Shown: piece by piece, positions 44,386 through 48,643 of the stretch | Layout of the letters: the number at the start of each line of letters is the position of its first letter | How positions within the stretch are numbered: position 1 is the first letter of the stretch | DNA from: Nostoc linckia FACHB-104 | GTDB lineage: Bacteria > Cyanobacteriota > Cyanobacteriia > Cyanobacteriales > Nostocaceae | DNA length: 48,643 nucleotides | Direction of reading: 5' to 3' | NCBI RefSeq assembly: GCF_014696615.1 | Contig: NZ_JACJQJ010000062.1 | Coordinates: forward strand, 1 to 48,643 | Notes under the pieces: model-generated | Database searches by the model: none | Seen by the model: the letters and a program-made list of their open reading frames with translations, nothing else | Told to the model about the DNA's origin: nothing | Translations under genes and position numbers: made by a program

Positions 44386-44390
44386 CCTCC
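44386..44390 (-). promoter_or_regulatory. Ribosome binding site that supports the murA ATT start
   Basis: GGAGG on the minus strand sits seven bases before ATT (44378-44376), ideal spacing. The next candidate codon, TTG at 44318, has GAAGCAGACTCCTCAGTC in front and no SD. Confidence 0.7.
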
Positions 44391-44682
44391 AAGATAAATA
44401 TGTCAATTTTATAAGGTTTGAAGTTGGTTCTGATTCTACAGTAAAGATTTGATTTGTCTACATTCTGTGCCTATTTCTTGCATCAATAAATGGTGGTTTT
44501 GGGTTGGGACTAATGGCTGAAAACTAGTAAGGGCAAAGTTTATAAGAATTTAAAATTTCTAAGAACCAGAAAAAATAGAAATTATTGGTTGGGTACAATC
44601 CCATACTCGTGAAAAACCACACACATGACTTGACAATTTTAGATAAATGCGTAATAATCATAAATCGTCATGTTAAATGCCA
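44391..44682. other. Intergenic region between murA and tRNA-Leu
   Basis: About 290 bases lie between the divergent murA and tRNA-Leu genes. They are AT-rich; promoters for both must be here but are not clear. No gene is seen. Confidence 0.4.
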
Positions 44683-44764
44683 GCGGAACTGGCGGAATTG
44701 GCAGACGCGCTAGATTCAGGTTCTAGTGCCGCAAGGCTTCCGGGTTCAAGTCCCGGGTTCCGCA
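44683..44764 (+). tRNA. tRNA-Leu (anticodon CAG)
   Basis: The 82-base gene has acceptor GCGGAAC/GTTCCGC with discriminator A. The anticodon stem CTAGA/TCTAG holds loop TTCAGGT (anticodon CAG, codon CTG). The variable arm is TGCCGCAAGGCTT and the T arm CCGGG-TTCAAGT-CCCGG. CCA is not encoded. Confidence 0.97.
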
Positions 44765-44776
44765 TTTGAGTAATGA

Positions 44777-44828
44777 GTGCTGAGTGTTGAGTCCTGAGTA
44801 GGAACAAGACTCAGCACTCAGCACTTTT
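44777..44828 (+). terminator. Long hairpin after tRNA-Leu
   Basis: GTGCTGAGTGTTGAGTC (44777-44793) pairs with GACTCAGCACTCAGCAC (44808-44824), 16 of 17 pairs plus one G-T, followed by TTTT. It starts 12 bases after the tRNA and ends 14 bases before the next ATG, so it can terminate the tRNA transcript. The arms are built from the same GTGCTGAGT unit found at 1622-1655. Confidence 0.7.
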
Positions 44829-44842
44829 AACTCACTACTGTC

Positions 44843-45628
44843 ATGTTGACCAGTTTACAAAATCCCCTAGTCAAGCAAATTCGCAAACTGCACGCTGCGA
44901 AGGAGCGACATAAGCAAGAATTATTTTTATTAGAAGGGACGCACTTGTTAGAAGAGGCTTGTGCGGTAAATTATCCTTTAGTGGCAGTTTGTTGTACTCC
45001 AGAATGGCAAGCTTCTCATCCCGAACTTTGGGAGCAAGCTTGTAGTCGCTGCGATCGCTCTGAGATTGTGAGTGCAGAAGTTTTAAATGCGATCGCTACC
45101 ACAGTCCAACCAGATGGGGTAGTCGCTACCGCCAAACGGCGCGATCGCCAAACACAATTACCTGTGACTGGTATAGTTTTGGCGGTGGAAACTTTGCAAG
45201 ATCCTGGTAATTTAGGCACGATTATTCGCACAGCCGCAGCCGCAGGTGCATCAGGTTTATGGCTGAGTGGGAATAGTGTAGATTTAGATAACCCCAAAGT
45301 TTTACGTGCCTCTGCTGGACAATGGTTTCGCCTAGGAACAGCAGTGACAGAAGATTTAACAGCGACAATTGTGCAAAGTCAGCAAGCAGGAATGCAAGTT
45401 GTCGCTACATTACCTAGCGCTAAGTTAACTTACTGGGAAGTAGATTGGCGCAAACCCAGTTTAATTTTATTAGGCAATGAAGGTGCTGGTTTGTCACCAG
45501 AGATCGCAGCAATGGCAGACAAGCAAGTACAAATTCCCCTCAGTCCAGGTGTAGAATCCTTGAATGTGGCGATCGCAGCTGCACTGATGTTATACGAAGC
45601 CCAGCGGCAAATAATTTACCGTCAGTAA
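44843..45628 (+). CDS. TrmH/SpoU-family RNA 2'-O-methyltransferase
   Basis: This 261-residue SPOUT-fold enzyme carries all three family motifs: DPGNLGTIIRTAAAAG (motif 1), LILLGNEGAGLSPE (motif 2) and SPGVESLNVAIAAALMLYEA (motif 3, the trefoil knot that binds SAM). An N-terminal substrate-binding domain (about 1-95, LVKQIRKLHAAKERHKQELFLLEG) precedes it. It methylates a ribose in rRNA or tRNA; the exact nucleotide cannot be predicted. The start ATG follows the tRNA-Leu hairpin directly, with no strong SD. Confidence 0.92.
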   Translation: MLTSLQNPLVKQIRKLHAAKERHKQELFLLEGTHLLEEACAVNYPLVAVCCTPEWQASHPELWEQACSRCDRSEIVSAEVLNAIATTVQPDGVVATAKRRDRQTQLPVTGIVLAVETLQDPGNLGTIIRTAAAAGASGLWLSGNSVDLDNPKVLRASAGQWFRLGTAVTEDLTATIVQSQQAGMQVVATLPSAKLTYWEVDWRKPSLILLGNEGAGLSPEIAAMADKQVQIPLSPGVESLNVAIAAALMLYEAQRQIIYRQ

Positions 45629-45673
45629 TACTTTATTTAAGTAAGTTGGTGGATATAGGCTTTAACCCCTTAC

Positions 45674-45702
45674 CAATGACAAATGACTAAGGGCAAATGA
45701 CA
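45674..45702. repeat. CAAATGAC repeat
   Basis: The spacer contains AATGACAAATGACTAAGGGCAAATGAC, units of the dispersed CAAATGAC/GTCATTTG repeat also found at 11387-11455. Confidence 0.45.
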
Positions 45703-45738
45703 GCCTTCGCCACTTAATATTTAATTGCGCCAGCCTAC

Positions 45739-45984
45739 TTATTTGATCCGTTCTGCCAAATATTTCTCAATATCAGCCACCGCATCTTCAAAAGCTTCTA
45801 AATCAATAGAAGCTAAATCTTCTTCTTCAGCATTGAGTTGAGCATCGCTGAGACTACCGTTAGACAATTCTGATGTAGTTTGATCTAGGTTCGCATTTCC
45901 TTGCAACATAGTCTCCAATTCATCCAAGGCTGCTTGAAACTCTTGGGCCGCAGTTTCTCTTTCTTCTTGCTGACGTTGCTCCAT
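45739..45984 (-). CDS. Small acidic conserved protein, function unknown
   Basis: The protein has 81 residues from the ATG at 45984 (MEQRQQEERETAAQEF), preferred over a GTG at 46017. It is strongly acidic and helical in two blocks (AAQEFQAALDELETML and LEAFEDAVADIEKYLAERI) joined by a Ser/Asn/Asp linker. No membrane segment or cysteine. I do not recognise it beyond the impression of a cyanobacterial small protein, perhaps a partner of a basic protein or RNA enzyme. Confidence 0.65.
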   Translation of the reverse strand: MEQRQQEERETAAQEFQAALDELETMLQGNANLDQTTSELSNGSLSDAQLNAEEEDLASIDLEAFEDAVADIEKYLAERIK

Positions 45985-46182
45985 AAGATTGACCTGAGAA
46001 TGTGAATTGATTGGCACGATTTTGAATGCGGTGACTAAATTTGTATCTTTTTGAGATTACATATCATAGTCTCGACTTTCCGGAATCATCGCGTCATATT
46101 GTATCAAATTTACATATTGAGAGTGGAAACTGGAACCGTGATCATTACTAGAAAGTTTTCATCAGGATTTTATTAATAACTA

Positions 46183-46611
46183 CTAGTTAGTAGTTACGCT
46201 AGAGTTTAGTGTTGCTGAGAATTTATCTAACATCAAAGTGGGAATGGGTCGCGGACGCATGGTTTTAGCATCTACCCATACCCACATGGCTTCTGCTGTT
46301 ACTAGTAACTCATCTTGGTTTTGTTTACGAATTTCATAAAGTCGGAAGCAGCGAGTCCCCCGTATTTCCCGCAACCAGGTGGTTACTTCTAAAGTATCTC
46401 CTGCTACGGCTGGGCGCAGATAGTCTATTTCTACCCGCCGCATCACAAATACACCACCCGATTCTTTGTAGACATCTAAACTTAAACCAAGGTGTTCAGA
46501 GTGTTCAATCGCTGCTTGTTCAAGATAATTTTGGTAGACAGCATTGTTAACGTGTCCGAGAGCATCCATTTCGTAGTGACGAACACGTAGTAAAGTTTTG
46601 AAAAATTGCAT
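46183..46611 (-). CDS. Hotdog-fold acyl-CoA thioesterase (4HBT/YbgC-like)
   Basis: This 142-residue hotdog protein has the 4-hydroxybenzoyl-CoA thioesterase signature RVRHYEMDALGHVNNAVYQNYLE, in which the Asp is the catalytic residue. VEIDYLRPAVAGDTLEVTTW and AEAMWVWVDAKTMRPRPIP are typical of the YbgC/FadM group. It hydrolyses a thioester to acid and CoA. In cyanobacteria a relative is the 1,4-dihydroxy-2-naphthoyl-CoA thioesterase of phylloquinone synthesis, a possible role here, but a general acyl-CoA role is equally likely. Confidence 0.88.
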   Translation of the reverse strand: MQFFKTLLRVRHYEMDALGHVNNAVYQNYLEQAAIEHSEHLGLSLDVYKESGGVFVMRRVEIDYLRPAVAGDTLEVTTWLREIRGTRCFRLYEIRKQNQDELLVTAEAMWVWVDAKTMRPRPIPTLMLDKFSATLNSSVTTN

Positions 46612-46684
46612 GGAGAGTTGTAAATCAATAGCTGTTTGAGACTTTCTCTATATTAGTTTTTTTGGATTAGCGAGATTTATACCT

Positions 46685-48106
<1,422 letters not shown>

Positions 48107-48554
48107 CTAGGCTTGCTGAATATTTGCATACCATTTTGGTTTGTGAAACTAGGATTGCCAAGATTGTCAAAGTAATTCGTAATTTATATAGCAATCCTAA
48201 ATGATTTGTGAAATCTGATCTCAAGGCTGGTTGACTGTTAACTGTTGACAGTCAACAGCCTAATCGAGTCAATGTGCAAGTTAAATGTGGAATAGCTTAC
48301 TTATCAATACTTATCAGTTAAGGGCAAAAGGGGAAGAAAAAACCTTTAACCCTTACCCTTTCACCTTTTCCCCAACCTCAATACCGAGTTGAAAATCCTA
48401 AACCGAGCAGTATTGGCTTACTTATTTCAGTAACATTTTAGAAATTTCTTTGGGGCTACATTCTCTAACTACAAGTTTTCTGAGATTGACGGACTACTGG
48501 GAGTACACCATTGAGCAATTTGTTCAATTCTAGACTGCTGCATTACAGCAATTT
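48107..48554. other. Upstream region of the lyase gene, with palindrome
   Basis: There is no gene in this stretch. A palindrome CTGTTGAC-A-GTCAACAG lies at about 48241-48257, within repeated GACTGTTAACTGTTGACAG words, and an AATTCGTAATT repeat lies near 48173. The promoter of the lyase gene is probably in the first 150 bases. Confidence 0.45.
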
Positions 48555-48643
48555 TCAGGTAAATAGACCACAGTGATTGAACCAACCGAAGGCATCATCT
48601 TCGGTAATGTAATTGACAACTTCAGTCATTGCAAGGCCATCGT
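48555..48643 (-). pseudogene. Possible C-terminal end of a transposase (partial at window edge)
   Basis: The frame entering from the right edge on the minus strand ends TEDDAFGWFNHCGLFT before TGA. The GWFxHCG ending recalls the C-termini of cyanobacterial IS630-type transposases (DDE superfamily). Only 29 codons are visible, so neither the family nor intactness can be established. The 100 bases after the stop do not show a clear terminal inverted repeat. Confidence 0.4.

Overview
The window looks like chromosomal DNA from a filamentous, probably heterocyst-forming cyanobacterium (Nostocales: Nostoc, Anabaena, Calothrix or Tolypothrix type). The evidence is the very frequent GCGATCGC (HIP1) octamer, heptamer tandem repeats typical of Nostoc genomes, a ClpR/ClpP pair, the chlorophyll gene acsF, an almost canonical Anabaena sensory rhodopsin transducer, and an FMN oxidase with the residues known from Nostoc lactate oxidase. 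No rRNA, CRISPR array or complete insertion sequence is visible. Three tRNAs are present: Gln-TTG, Leu-CAA and Leu-CAG.

Left part (1-19.9 kb): mixed housekeeping and accessory genes. A J-domain protein and the clpR-clpP pair lie on the minus strand. Two duplicated, overlapping VWA-domain genes, a VOC-fold protein and a truncated Rpn-like remnant follow on the plus strand. Next come a PIN-TRAM membrane protein, hemW, a ParD/ParE toxin-antitoxin pair, a threonine-aldolase-like enzyme, a DUF2996 protein and a TM2 protein. acsF follows behind a long, apparently structured leader. Then come the orphan rhodopsin transducer, an alpha/beta hydrolase, a secreted M48 protease and two cyanobacterial proteins of unknown function.

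Middle part (19.9-38.8 kb): one long minus-strand exopolysaccharide locus. In transcription order it holds a WecG/TagA-type glycosyltransferase, a Wzx-type flippase, a methyltransferase, nine further glycosyltransferases (seven GT4/GT-B-like, two GT2), a Wzy/O-antigen-ligase-like polymerase, a tRNA-Gln gene, and a Wzc-like tyrosine autokinase with a C-terminal tyrosine cluster. Together they would assemble a lipid-linked repeat unit, flip it, polymerise it and control chain length. No outer-membrane export protein (Wza/OPX) and no polyprenyl-phosphate hexose-1-phosphate transferase is seen here. Upstream is about 1.8 kb with no certain gene.

Right part (40.6-48.6 kb): a lactate-oxidase-like FMN enzyme, a membrane M48 peptidase, murA (which appears to start at an ATT codon), tRNA-Leu, a TrmH-family RNA methyltransferase, a small acidic protein and a 4HBT thioesterase. 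A PLP lyase follows whose residues fit tyrosine phenol-lyase better than tryptophanase. The right edge carries what may be the last codons of a transposase.

Most distinctive leads: the nested stem-loops in front of acsF, the ATT start of murA, the transducer without its rhodopsin, the tyrosine phenol-lyase, the large polysaccharide locus with its empty upstream region, and an unknown membrane protein with a duplicated winged-helix-like domain. All calls come from reading the sequence; no database search was run.
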